NCBI GenBank assembly: GCA_005408345.1
Contig: SEMN01000046.1
Location: 1,178,001-1,242,000 of the forward strand
Direction of reading: 5' to 3'
DNA from: Macquaria australasica
Taxonomy: Eukaryota; Chordata; Actinopteri; Centrarchiformes; Percichthyidae
DNA: 64,000 bases
The first letter of the stretch is position 1; the number at the start of each line of letters is the position of its first letter. Below are positions 36,001-48,446 of the stretch, piece by piece. The notes under the pieces are model-generated. The model was not told the DNA's origin and ran no database searches. It saw nothing but the letters and a program-made list of their open reading frames with translations. The position numbers were made by a program, and so were the translations under genes.

Positions 36001-38979
36001 AGGTAATTGTTTCTGATCACCAGGGGCTTCAGTCAGGTCAATGGTGGGAAGACAGAGGGCAGTAATACAATGACATAAGAGAAAGGTCTCCGGCCAGCGT
36101 GCAGGATTGGGGCTGATTCTTTTAAATTGAACCAAATTTGTGCAGCGAAAATCCACAATGCACATCCAATGGCATTCCAGCATTGACAGGAGGTGGAAGA
36201 AAAGACCTAATTGTGCATCTCTCTGTATGTAACGCTACGCTCTTGGCCAGAAAACCACAAGCATGGCAAAAATAAGAGAGTAAGGGGATGCCTTGTTAAA
36301 AAATGAACACTGGGATTTTTTTTATCAGAGTGATATTTTATCATGAACTTTAGGAAAACAGATAAATAAGTCATTTTCAATTCAAGTCAATTTCAGATCC
36401 ACCATTTTCAGACCTCATAATTATTTGTTTTTGTGACTTGAAGTATTGAAAGTTGAAGGAGGAGTTGAATGTCCTGCTGAGTATCCACTAAACATCGTTA
36501 GCGTACTAGCACCAACACCACCGACCCCAACGCTCATTAAATTTACTCTCTATGTTCTGAGTTCCCATCGATTTGGTTCCCCATGAGATTTGTAAATGTT
36601 TTTGATATGTAGGTCTACAGATACTATAGGGTGTGGAGCCTCATGGTGGTCAAGCCTGATCTATGTCTCTCTCACAAAAGGCATCAGCGATCCGAAGCAG
36701 AGACTTTATTATTGCCCAGTTAAAGCGCCAGTCTGCATTTCACATGCTGACACACACCATTAGAGGGGGATCCTGGGCCATTTGCTTCATTCTCCTGGAA
36801 TAACAGATTTTTGAGAGAACTAATTTAGGACATGATTAAACTATTGCTACTATTATCACTAATGTCTTAATGCACTCGGTTCATTCTTTTGCTTTTCCTT
36901 TATTGCAGGGCCTGGAGAGTCTCTTTGTTTTTAAATAGCAAACTTGACTCTTACGCTCCTAAATGCGTCCCTGCACTAAATAAAGACTGACTTGAAGTGA
37001 ATTAAGCAGATGGGATCTCTGTTCTATATTAAGCCTACAGTACATATCTAATAGTGGGAGGTTGCGGTGGTTTATATTAAGGGGCATACAGATTACAAAT
37101 ACACCAAAACACAGCAACAGTCAGGCCCAGAACAATTCCCTTTTGCTATTCTAAGCGGAACTAACGAAAGCGCACTTTTCTGAAATAACAAGCTCTTTAT
37201 GTTGCGTTCCAGTTGTAATGAAACAAATAACGGCGGCAGTCGGGACAGTGTGATGGCTCTGGGGGTTTGTGTATTCCTGTCCTCTGAAGTCTGTCTGCAT
37301 TTTAAACAGTCTCTACACAACATCTAATTATCACAAAAATGGCTTATACATTAAGTGTTATTACTTTTTTCACCCATTCAGGGCACTTAGTGCACCGAGA
37401 AGACCAAGAGAGTCATTTTCTAGTTTACACATATTTTCTAGTTTTCTTTCCTTAGTCTGAGCCTATTTGGTGCATTTCTGTGATATCTCTCTCAAACAAT
37501 AAACACAAGAGGAAAGATTGTATACTTTAAAAACAACTTGCCACAGGAAGACCGTTGCTTTTCCTATAAAAACTTGTCACAAAACTTGGATCTACTTGCT
37601 TGTTAATAAAATATTTTTCTTGACATGAAAACCTTTTCGACGATTTTAGTTTAGTGAATGGTCTCTGAGGTACATTCAGTTCCATAAAGTTGTTCTCCTT
37701 CAAGTTTCAACTTTAAGTCAAGAAAGGTTAATCAAGTGTGCGATCAAAACCATCAGCAACATGAAGTTAACTCTAACTCTGGCAAAAATCTCTCTTTCAT
37801 AAGCACAGAAATAACGCTGCAAAGTGCAGAAACACACTGACACAACACGCCAGCGAGTGCAAGCACAAACACAGACTCACATACCAAATCACCATCTAAA
37901 TAAGATGAAAATCCATTTCTGACAGAGAATGAGATGTCAGAGGTCCGTGCGCCGCTGTCAGAATGATCTAAGACACAAATGACTCAACGCGAGTGGGCAT
38001 TCTGATTTTTCACACTTGTGTGCCAGTAAACACTTTGGCTGGTTGGCTCACGACTGTGGCCCACTCTTTCCAAGCATATAATCCGTCACATTAATGAGAA
38101 TGGTAATGCGATGCAGAAGAATTAGTCCAGGTCCTCAGGGTTGAGTCTCGGGAGGCCTTGGAAGAGAAACTAGCTGCCTTGGCCGTAGACTCGCTGAGCC
38201 TTAAAAATAAGCAGCCCCACTCTGAGCTTTCCTGAGCAGGGCTATGAGACGCCTGACAACAATAACAAAATGTCCTGACGTATACACAGACTAAATACCA
38301 ATATTTTGCCTCTGAAACCGCTTTGACGAAATCAATATTCCTCTCCTGTTAATCGTGCTGATGCAAGCTGTCGTGGGTGGTTGAAAAACAGCTCTGGTGC
38401 ACAGCACACACATAAGGCAGGAGTTGTGTTTGTGAACAAAAACCCAGGCTATTTCTATAACTAGTCTCCCCTGTGTGACTGTGTCCCCAGGCATTTCAAT
38501 GAAGGAGAACTAGTTCACCAAAAATACAGCGACGGCTTGGGGAGAGTGTTCTGCTTTAAGATTTATCACTACATCCACTTACACAGACACTCCTAAGTCC
38601 TAAGTCTAACTAAATATCAGCTCCTCAGTGAAAACACCAGCAGTTGTTAGCTGAGCTGCTTTTAAGACCGGCTGTGTGTATGCACGTGCTTGTGTGCATG
38701 TTTGTGTGTTTTGGTTTCTTTATTCAGTTTGATTTGGTTTTATTTAATCAGTTTGATTGGTGCCTCATTCTCTCTCTTTCTCTCTTTCTCTTCAGGCTCT
38801 TCATTAATTTGTGCAGTGATACTAATGAGTGATACCTAAAACTAGGCTCTGCTTTAGCCCTCTACTCAGCCCAGGGTGGCCCGTGGTGAGCACCACCTCT
38901 TAGCTTCTGTTTTTGGGTTGGCTCGCTGCCTGTTGTAGCCGGTGGTGCTAAGGTGCATTAATGAGCCACTGAGCCAGTC

Positions 38980-38982
<3 letters not shown>
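36001..38982. other. Noncoding stretch, no gene seen
   Basis: Unique, moderately AT-rich sequence without recognised repeats. The segment at about 36690-36990 and the one at about 38030-38260 have AT-rich, homeodomain-like motif content and could be conserved noncoding elements. No coding exon is supported. Confidence 0.55.

Positions 38983-39025
<43 letters not shown>
38983..39025. repeat. (GT)21 microsatellite
   Basis: Uninterrupted GT units. It faces a CA tract at 39193-39225 in inverted orientation. Confidence 0.97.
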
Positions 39026-39026
<1 letters not shown>

Positions 39027-39162
39027 TGAAAGACGAGTCCTCCGGCTGCCACTCCACACTCCCCTCTCCCCTCCTCCTGTATCCACTATCCAGGAATCTA
39101 TTCATTTCAGTCAGGTGGGTAACCCAGCAAGTGTCCTTGATTGCTGGCAGAGAGGTCTCCTC

Positions 39163-39188
39163 CACAAACACACACACACACTCAGGCA

Positions 39189-39227
<39 letters not shown>

Positions 39228-39232
39228 GCGCA
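39163..39232. repeat. (CA)n microsatellite, interrupted
   Basis: About nine CA/AC units, a short interruption (CTCAGGCACATT), about sixteen more CA units, then CGCGCG. Long open frames on both strands at 38866-39560 simply read through this and the GT tract. Confidence 0.95.
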
Positions 39233-42200
39233 CGTTCCACTCATTTTCCGTATCTGTTCTGTTTCACACTTTTACATTTGTAATCCTCGCTCATTTGTAA
39301 TTTTGCTTCTGCATGTTAGCCTCAAGAGAGAGAAACTAATTTCAGGAGTGAAAAGGGATTATCAGATGCAAACGAAATCTCCCCACCTTCCAGACAAAGA
39401 TATTGATGTAGACTTTTCAGGGGAACAAAAAGAGTCTCAAAGCCTGCTTCAGCCTGGATGGCAACTCTCAGGGAAGAAGCAAGTCAACTGCCACACTGGC
39501 AATTACTTCTTATCAGCACCGGGGAACCAACTTGACAATGGCAAGGAAATGCTGAGCTGATGGCCCGTAATTTAAAACACAAGGAGAAGTGACTGCGGAG
39601 AGCATAATCAGCTTCCCCTCTTTCCTTTTTGTGAGTTTTGTGAAAGACTAACCGACAAATACATAAATAGGAAGCAAGGTGGCCGTGGAGGGTCTAGCGA
39701 GGCACCCATTAGGTGTCTATGTGTGTGTGTGCACATGTCATGTAAAGAGCGTGAAGCATGCTAGCTGTTGTAACCGAGTAGTGTTATTATATTAATGAAG
39801 GCTTGGTCTTTTCTTCTGTGGACTGACGCAGACCTGCCAGACAAATAATCCCCATCACATTTTCACTGGCCTCATCGTATTAATGCCAGACCAGGCAGAA
39901 GACACTGTTATATTAACCTACCCACCTACACTCACACACAAACAGGGACACACACACACACACACTTTGACGCACAGAACCCTGCCTGCTTGACTACTAA
40001 ACAAGCCGAGGAAACCATGGAGACACGCACAGAAGACAAAGAGACGGAGATGAAGATGTTTGGAGCCAGCTGGTTAAAGCCTGCAAGACAGTAAATTAAC
40101 CATCTGATTAAGATTTGAAAAGCAGCAAAGGAAATGAACATAATGCATCCAATTAACAGAAGAGACAGCAATAAATACTGAGTTCCAGCAGTCGCTACCT
40201 CTGTCTTAAAAATAGCTCCAGACGCTGACGTTCACCACTTTAGCATTGTTTAGCCTGTCTAGTTATGATCCATGTAGCTACATTTGTCGACTTCACCTTT
40301 AATGTCACAGCCTGGTAAAACAGAAATGGGAGGCAGTAAGAAAGGTTGACGAAGAGACAGACAGAGTAATTGGTCCAGATGTTTTTAGAGCCTTAGATTT
40401 TGAAAGGGGACAGAAATCTGAACTAAGGAGCAAACAGTGGAGCCCCTGAGCTTTCCTTCCATTATCGAGCGAGGCTGGAGCTGTCCTCCTATTACGGCCT
40501 TAGCCCTGCAGAGCTTCAAAGCTACTTTGTTGTGGCCATTAATGGTGCTGATGACAGCAGAGACGATCTCTATGCCAGGTGAAGCAGCCCGAGCCAAAAA
40601 GCACAGAAAAAAGGAGAGTGAAAAAAAACAACAACTATGAATAAAGACTGCCCACCAGAGAGGAGCGGCGCTGTCCGGCAGGCAAGCAATAACAACTAAA
40701 AACCTTGCTCAAGAATAACTGCCATCTTTAACATTTGGCAGGAACAGTGCTCACCAGTGTTTCTGTAACTAAGCACTCAGCTTGCCCCCTCAGGGTAACA
40801 CAATTAAAAACACGCTCACAGAGAGTCATCAATAACGTAAAAATTGAGGAGAAAAAAATTGCTCCATAACGAGTTAGGAGCGCGCTGGGAAGGCAGGAGA
40901 CAGATCTGAAAGCTTACTCATTGGCTGCATGTTTCTGTTGGGTTATTTTGGCCAAGGCTTATGTTTACTTGCTGTTACAGGAACAGCATGGCTTTTATTG
41001 CTATTCTTCTCCAACATGGATGCAAGCGGAAAAACTCAAAAGTCAATGCTTTCCCCTTGTCACAGCACCCTTTATGTTTCATGGTACATGACATATCTCA
41101 GGTCTGCAAGAGCTCGCTCTCAGGCATTTTCTGTCTTGTTTATTACTTCAGTTTAGACCCTGGGATCGGGTTTCGCTGTACTGCTGCTGCTGCTGCAGAG
41201 AGCCAGGGGAGAGCGTGGCTGGTTTTTGAAATGAAACAGACAGAACAAGCAAGGCTATTTATAAGAAGCAAGCAGATAATTGTTGAAAAGGTTAGAGCAG
41301 CCACAGCAGGTAACAAGTGAGCTGCGTGTTGATGCGCACAACAGGATGTCGAGGCAGCACGGTGATGATGTCGCCAGGTAAGGACAGGGTCAAAAGGAGT
41401 AGTTGCCACAAGAGTCACATCAATACACTGTGGGCCCAGAAACAGGCAAATTAGAACCAACACTTTAACATTTTGGCATAATTAAAAGACCAAAACACAG
41501 ACATTTTAAGTCCATAAGGTGCCATAGCTACTTGTACTTTATTTAGAAGAGCAGCCAATACACAAATACAGCAAAGAACACATAATAACAGCAACAAACC
41601 AATGTTTCTATGCAGCAGACAAACCATACAGTAACATCCTATGATTGGGATAAAACAACTGAGCGCTCAAATGTCAAGGAGGAGGATAGGAAAATGTTTG
41701 AAGTGTTGTCACATCAAACACACACCAGCATAAACTGGAAAACTTTTTAAAGTAGTTTTTGTGTTTATTTAGACTGTGTATACACACAGAACTTCCCACA
41801 TTGGCAGAGACACACTCACATACTCAGACGAAGACACACGATGCACCTACATCAGTGTTGGGAAGAATACAGCGAATGTGAACAACAAATGGAGCAGAAT
41901 TATTCGACAGTGGAGCATTGTGGTTGCCTAAACAGACATGTTTAAAATAATGCCAGTTCAAATGGACATATTAATGGCATAAATACACATTCCAACAGTA
42001 GGGGAAGTGACTATCTTGATTATTTATGTCCTCATTCACTCACTCACTAATCCGCCCAAGTCCTCGCTGAACTGATTCACTCAAGCACTCATTCCCTTCT
42101 GAATTTCCTTGTCCCCCAGCGTCCCCTCTGCCTGCCTCACTCAGCAACCGGAGAAACGAAGCTAGTCGAGCTCAGAGACCTAAAGGACCATGTTTCATTT

Positions 42201-45028
42201 GATGACAGAGGCTGATAAATGTCTGACAGACTGCCAAACCCTGGGATGTGCTACACGAGTCTTCCGTCGTGCAGATATGCGCTTGCACGTGTATCCATCA
42301 TCGCCGTGTGGGAGGTGTGTGTGCCCGTGTATGTGTGTGTCACGCTGGTCTGCGCAAGAAAAGCCTTGCAAGTGTCCATCTTAGTGGCGCCATGGGATGA
42401 TGGAGGTGGCCAAGCTGAGGCTCCAGGGCTGGATGATGAGGTAGGAGGATGTGGGATGACATGGTCTAATTCTCATGTTTAGAGCAATTCAAGCTGCTAA
42501 GAAAGGGACTGTGAATATAGACTAAAGGATCTACTGACTAGATATCACATCAACACAAACAAAAAAAGCACCCTTTCCTGTCTTTTGCCTTCTCCTTCCC
42601 ACAGAAACGAACGTGTGAGCGAACAAGCGAATGAAAGCAAATGGTGAAGCCTGGCCTGAGCTCTGAATGTCACAGTCAGTCATTGCAGCTTCCCTCTTAG
42701 TGATGCAGACAGAGAGCCATTCTGATTGCCCCACCAGTCAAGCCAAGGGGTGAAAAACATTTACATGCAAATACGAATGACCCACTAGCTACTGTGAGCA
42801 CGCTAGCTATGGTATTCTGAATGCACAGCAACCACAGAAAATCCGGCACAGAGGACTTGCCAATCAACAGCTCTATTGTAACAGCACACAGGCTTTAGAA
42901 GTAGCTATGTGTGTAGGATATCAATTATTTTATACTTTTGTGGCTTATCAGTTTGCGACTGCTATTGTTACCACTCCACGTATCAAGTGAAATTAATGTT
43001 TATGAATTCAGACCAGAACATAATGTACTGCATTAACAGATTTGCTGTGAAGAAGCTTAAATCCTTTCTATCATTTCCACATAACTACTCAGCATACAGA
43101 CCGTCTACCATCCTCACACAATCCACTCATCTCTGACAGCAGCGCTAATACCATGTAATCAACCATCCACTTTCAATTTGAACAATTAGAATCCATAACC
43201 CATCATAACAAACATGCCTCTCTGTCATATTGAAGTGGTTAGTATCAGGGGACAGATTGCTGGTGGACTGGCTGGGTCTCCAGGGGTCTTGGACAAGGGG
43301 AGACCCTGGCTCTCTTCCTGACTGTCACCAACGGCTGGGATACTTGGATCAGGAACCCGCCTGCTGTCACCAGACCTGTTGCCTCCAGATGGATCCTGGG
43401 TCTGATTCTGTGATTCCCACCCTCGAAGAACACACTCTGTCCTCCTCCTCCTCCACCTCCTCCACTCCTTATTTCATCTTATCCCGTCATACAGTACATC
43501 AAACTTCACCTTCCCTTCATCCCTTCGCCACTTATTAACAAAGCCCAAATCACCACTCTTTTGTTCTTTAACCTTGACATTCAGCTTTTAGCTCCATGTG
43601 ACACTTTCATCTCATCTCTCACTCATTGGCTCCAGTTTCTTGGCTAAAATCCCCGCTGTGTGTGGGGCACGAGTGTGTATGTGAGTGCATGCACACATGC
43701 TTAGGAGATGAGCAGACGCACTGCACAGCACGACCTCTTTGATTCAGCACAGCAGAGACCCACAGTGAGGCTGTACATTAATTGGTGCTTCTGAGCCGTT
43801 AATTTAAGCGAGTATGTTCAAGGACCCACTTTCCAACAGCAACAGAGGCTGAACAAGCATCCTCTCAAGACTCTTCCACTATTTTCCACCCTCTCCTCTC
43901 TTCTCTCTGCTCATGGCCTTCTCTCTGCCTCTCTACCCATTATCTTACAGTTCAGCTTCACCCATCACCCGTCAACATGCCGCAGCCCCTTCTTGCCTCA
44001 CCAGCTCTCTCTTCACTTCACCGTCACCGAGTGAAGAGAGACAGCAGGTCACAGTCTCTGCTCCATCCCTCCACTTCACCAACTGCCCCACACTCAGTGC
44101 CAGCAAGCCAGAGTTTTCTTTTTGTTTTTTCAGCATGACTGGCTCCCCCAGGTCACCGAACGCGTTAAGCTGTTAATTACCTCAAAGCACAAAACAAGTG
44201 GTAGCTTGGCAGCAAAATGAGCAGACATTCAGATTTTTTTTTAAGAGTACAGTCAGAAAACCAATGAGTCAAACAGAGACCACAGCAACAATAGCTGAAG
44301 CTGCAGCCACTGTAGTAAACAATTCTGTCAACAGCAGCAACAACGGCAATGAGAAAATTCTCATTTTATTTTTGCAGCTTCTCCGCGACCATAAAACTAC
44401 AGGATAGAGCCATTTGGGCTGGAAGTTCCCCTAAGAAATGAATCAGCTTTAAAACAGCAGTAGGATAATACCAGTCTGCCCCACAGGGCATGGTTTCTTC
44501 AGATTCACGCTGTGCTGATGCGGGAAATGATTCAGGCTGTGTGTGACCAGCATCCTCTCCGCAATGTCTCCCACCATACAGTAGTTAAACTGTGCCTTAT
44601 TAGTTATCTGCTTAGTGATCATAGCAACCTGGCATGGGAAATAAAACCTGGGAGGTGTACAAACTGTGTCTGTGATTGCTATAATAGATATAAGTGTTGC
44701 TATTTATATCACGTCAGAGAAGAATAATAATATAATTGCAGTATGGCTGCTGGCTGGCGTTGAATATGCTACTCCAGGCTTTGGGCTTGTGGTGGCTTGT
44801 TACTTAGCTGTGAGTGTGTGTGTGTATGTGTATGTCTGGGAATAAGTCTGCGCCTCAGTGTGCCAGTGTGTATTCATGTATTCTGGGTGGTATATGGGAC
44901 AGGCCTGTCCTCTCCCTTCCTGACCATGGCCCCTCATTAGTCTCTTCTCTTGTTAACAAATTTGGGCTCTGCTGACACCGAGACTTCATAAGAGTGCGAG
45001 AGACAGAGAGATGACGAAGTGTTTGCAT
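39233..45028. other. Noncoding stretch, no recognised mobile element
   Basis: No gene is supported. It contains small CA and GT patches (about 39945-39965, 44809-44836), a CTG-like triplet run (about 41180-41195) and unique blocks such as 39780-39920. The plus-strand frame ending at 39560 lacks a donor site and resembles no known protein. Confidence 0.6.
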
Positions 45029-45030
45029 GT

Positions 45031-45082
<52 letters not shown>
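45029..45082. repeat. Compound (GT)n(GA)n microsatellite
   Basis: About thirteen GT units run directly into about fourteen GA units. Confidence 0.97.
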
Positions 45083-45086
<4 letters not shown>

Positions 45087-46033
45087 GGGAGAAAGCAGTG
45101 GCCTAATGACAGGCAAACAGGCCTTGAAAAACATTCAGCTCACACACACTGTTTATTCGGTGGTGTCCGTCTCAGTCATGTCTGCCTGTCCTTTCATCCT
45201 GTCTCCCACAGTATCACTCATGGTCCGCTGCCAGCAAGATGGAGTTTATGCTCATGGAAATGTCTCTTTTTCACTGCTGCAGAGAATGGAAGAATCCCCA
45301 GCCTCTACCTTATTCAGATATAGAAAAGACACACACACAAGAACACACTCCCCCTGTGGAGGTACAATGAGCCTACATGGAATGCCAGTTTTACCAACGG
45401 GAAGCATCTTTATTCAACAGCCACTTGGCCTTTGGTGATAGCAGCTGCATTCTTTGTTCCTGTCATACTGCGCCACCTCAGGCTTACACAACATGAAATC
45501 GCTCCAACTTCTCCAAGACATTCTGTCACAGTTAAAGGGCATAGACAAAAAATATTGAAATCATAGACTTTACAAACTCCGAGGAGAGACTAGCCTGTGG
45601 CTGCCAATGAGAGCAACGATAAGAGAGAGAATGTTTTTTTGGGGGGGGGTTTTTTACGAAAAATGAAAGAGCGCTTATTATTGACTATATCGGGCTTCCT
45701 TCTTTGAACTCTCTCATCTATTCGGGCTGCCTTGGCATTGCACTGGATGTATAAAAGCCGTGAAGCAGACGAAGAGATGAGAGTGAAAGGAAGACAGAGC
45801 TGGAAAAACAAGTGATTAAAAGATAAAAGGGAGAGAGCAGATGATGAGGGAGCAGCGGTGTGTGATTAAATGGCGGAGGAGGTCCCATTGGGCTATAGTC
45901 CTTATTGCATTTTAATGGGGGGCTGGATGATCCTTGACCCTTTGTGAGGCAGCGGTAGCACCTTAGTGCAGATCAAACTGCCAGGCTTGACGAAGCCCCC
46001 TGGAAGGCATCTCGGCCTTGGGAATAAGGTGTG

Positions 46034-46034
<1 letters not shown>

Positions 46035-46114
<80 letters not shown>

Positions 46115-46132
46115 TGTGTGTGTGTATGTATG
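46035..46132. repeat. Long (GT)39 microsatellite with degenerate tail
   Basis: GT is uninterrupted from 46035 to 46112 (78 bases), followed by GA and AT interruptions to about 46132. It is the longest pure dinucleotide run in the window. Confidence 0.97.
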
Positions 46133-47018
46133 TGAAGGTCTGCAGGGTCACAGGCAAATGTGTTTATCCTGCTGCTATGGCAACCCCAGCGCCTTGGGCA
46201 AATAACAACAAGAAAAGCCGTACGTGTGTGTGTGTCTGTGAACAAGAGAGAGGGACGATGTGAAGAGAGGTGTGTGATTTAATATAAGTCTTAAATTCAT
46301 ACATTTCAAAGAGCTGTCCTGCTCTCTCCCTCTCTCTCTTTCTCTCCCTCTCTCCCCCAGTGCGGCTGGCCTGCCCCTCAATCATCAGACCCTCCTTTTC
46401 ACCTTCTCTTTCTCCCAGCTCCACATGCTAAGTGGGGACATTGTTACGGTCAATTTGTCCCATTCAGGGTCCCAGTGGGCAGTGTCCCTGCCCTGACAGC
46501 CTGCAGACAGAGACCACACTGCCTGAGAGGCCTTGACATCAAGGTCCAGAGGAGACAGAGAGGGGGAGGAGGGGGGAAAGCGAAGGGGGTAACAGGAGAA
46601 CAGAGGTAATGAGGGGAGCAGCGGTATGGTGGCAGAATGTGCGAAGGAAAACAAGCAGGGGGGAATGCTGAAGAGAAAGAATGACAGAAATAAAAAGGAA
46701 AGGAGGCTGGGATGCCAGGTTTAACACTAGCCCCCCGATTCTGCAGCTCAATGGTATTTCTTTCCAGTCTGTCAGTCTCAGACCAGACTGATGTAGATGG
46801 CGACAGCTCTGCTCCCACAGAGGACACCTCTAATACATCTGCCTTAGTTTGGCCTAAACCCAGGGAAACACAAGACAGACTGGACAAGCTCAGGAGAGAT
46901 GAAAGGAAACGCAGGTGTTCATGCACATGTATTTGGTGCAATATTGAAATGTAATTAGAATCAAATGTTTAGCCTTATGACTCATTTTTGCCAAGGAGAA
47001 ACTTCAGCCAGAGGGACA
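46133..47018. other. Noncoding stretch with biased composition
   Basis: It contains a CT-rich patch (about 46325-46360) and a purine-rich plus-strand tract (about 46550-46710). Long minus-strand frames (46385-46941) follow that bias. No gene is supported. Confidence 0.6.
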
Positions 47019-47345
47019 TTAAAGGGTCTGCTCACGCAAATTGCAAGAAATCATACTTTCTCACTTACCTCTAGAGGAATACACAGTTTTCATCTGAAAT
47101 ACTTTCTACCAACGAAATAGTCCTGATGAAAACTGTTGACAGCGTATTGATTATCAAGAGTAATAGGGGCACGGCTTCTCAGAAGACATGCTACTTTTGA
47201 ATTTTTAAAAGTAGTTCTTTTTATGGCTATGAGTACCACAAAAGAAATTCCTTTCATCTCCATTGTATTGGGGTGGAAGGAGATGTGAATGGCTGGATAT
47301 ACCATGTACCACTAGATACAGTAAATGAGAAAGTAGTCTCATGTA
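47019..47345 (+). mobile_element. Inverted-repeat (MITE-like) element, family E
   Basis: TACTTTCTCACTTAC (within 47054-47068) is the inverted complement, with one mismatch, of GTAAATGAGAAAGTA (47321-47335). The sequences next to these arms (CTCTAGAGG and CCACTAGATA) also correspond loosely. I recognise the CTCACTTACC-type opening and the CATCTCCATTGTATTG core as a recurrent percomorph repeat, and a partial copy lies at 24520-24620. The outer ends are approximate. It is noncoding. Confidence 0.6.
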
Positions 47346-47381
47346 AAACAGTGCATAAAGAAACACTAGCTGCAAAGTAGA

Positions 47382-47757
47382 TTTAAAGGGCTACTCCAGC
47401 TGTTTAGTATTGCACTTACATTAAGTTGGGGGACTCACAAGAGACAGATTAAGAATAATAAAAATCGAAGCAGCAGAGGCCAAGATATCCTGACTTTTAG
47501 TCCCTGCTTCTTAATGCCCACTTTTTTTGAACTCTACACCTTCAGTTTGTAACGCAAGCTGTCTGTTAAATTTGTTATAATTATGCCATGCTTTATGACA
47601 TCATTAGGGTCTTTCAAACGTTAAGATAGCTCCCTCCAGATGGAGAACATGTCTGGCCACAGAAGACATTTACAACTGTTTTCATGGGCTGAGTAGAACT
47701 CCTCATTACGAATAAAATGACTTTCATGTGCTAAATCTGTGGCGTGTCCCTTTAAGT
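47382..47757 (+). mobile_element. MITE-like element with short terminal inverted repeats, family D
   Basis: The left end TTTAAAGGGCTAC (47382-47394) and right end GTGTCCCTTTAAG (47745-47757) are inverted complements at 10 of 13 positions. The interior block ACATTAAGTTGGGGGACTCA is one I recognise from dispersed fish repeats. At about 376 bp with no ORF it fits a nonautonomous DNA element. It directly follows the family E element, suggesting a small insertion hotspot. Confidence 0.6.
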
Positions 47758-48242
47758 GTAGGCACAGGCCATAATTTAGATCATTAGGGTGGGTTGTTGC
47801 CAAGTTGCTAACCCCAGTGACATTCCCACTCTCACTCACTCCACTTTAGCTTTAACGTTGAATCCAGGTTTCTACATGTGTTCTGCAGACAGATTCTGTG
47901 AATGGAGAAAAAACACAATTTTTACAAGGTAAAACTGTGTATTCTTACTTTTGCCTGAACTTGTCTGGCAAATGAAACTTTGTCTGACTAATCTATGATT
48001 TTTATTTCCCCGGGCCCACAGGAGACGTAACCCCTGGCAGGGTGCAGCGAGGAGGTGGGGAAGACGGATTAAGTCACTGCATAAAAGCACCTGTTATTTT
48101 AGCACATAGGGCGCAACACTTGCTCCGAGGCAAGGGGTGCAGAGCGGCTGTTGGCGTCAGAAACGAGGCACAAACAGGGCACCCATTCAACCGATGCTGG
48201 ACAGTGCTGAATCACACTTGTATAGGGCATAGACAGACTGAC

Positions 48243-48282
48243 TCACACACATGCACACACACACACACACACACACACACCC
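48243..48282. repeat. (CA)n microsatellite
   Basis: CA units with one ATG interruption. Confidence 0.95.
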
Positions 48283-48395
48283 AGTCCATACAAAACAGGA
48301 AGGCAAACAGACATGTGATGAACAATGTCTCTTATGTTTCTCTCTGATAGACATAGGCAAACTCTCACTCAGTCTTTCTCTCTTTTCTTAATGAC

Positions 48396-48446
48396 ATACA
48401 CACACTAGCGCACACACACACATACACACACACACACACACACACA
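48396..48446. repeat. (CA)n microsatellite, interrupted
   Basis: CA units with TAGCG and TA interruptions. Confidence 0.95.

Noticed and set aside
38866..39560. Overlapping open frames of 105-139 codons on both strands.
   Set aside because: They read through GT and CA microsatellites (Cys-Val, His-Thr runs), lack splice signals and have no recognised domain.
45963..46245. Open frames of 64-90 codons around the long GT tract.
   Set aside because: A dinucleotide repeat is open in all frames without being coding.
47060..47070. TCACTTACCTCT resembles a minus-strand splice donor like the one at 51108.
   Set aside because: It lies in the inverted arm of a MITE-like repeat, outside any CpG-rich context and with no exon upstream.
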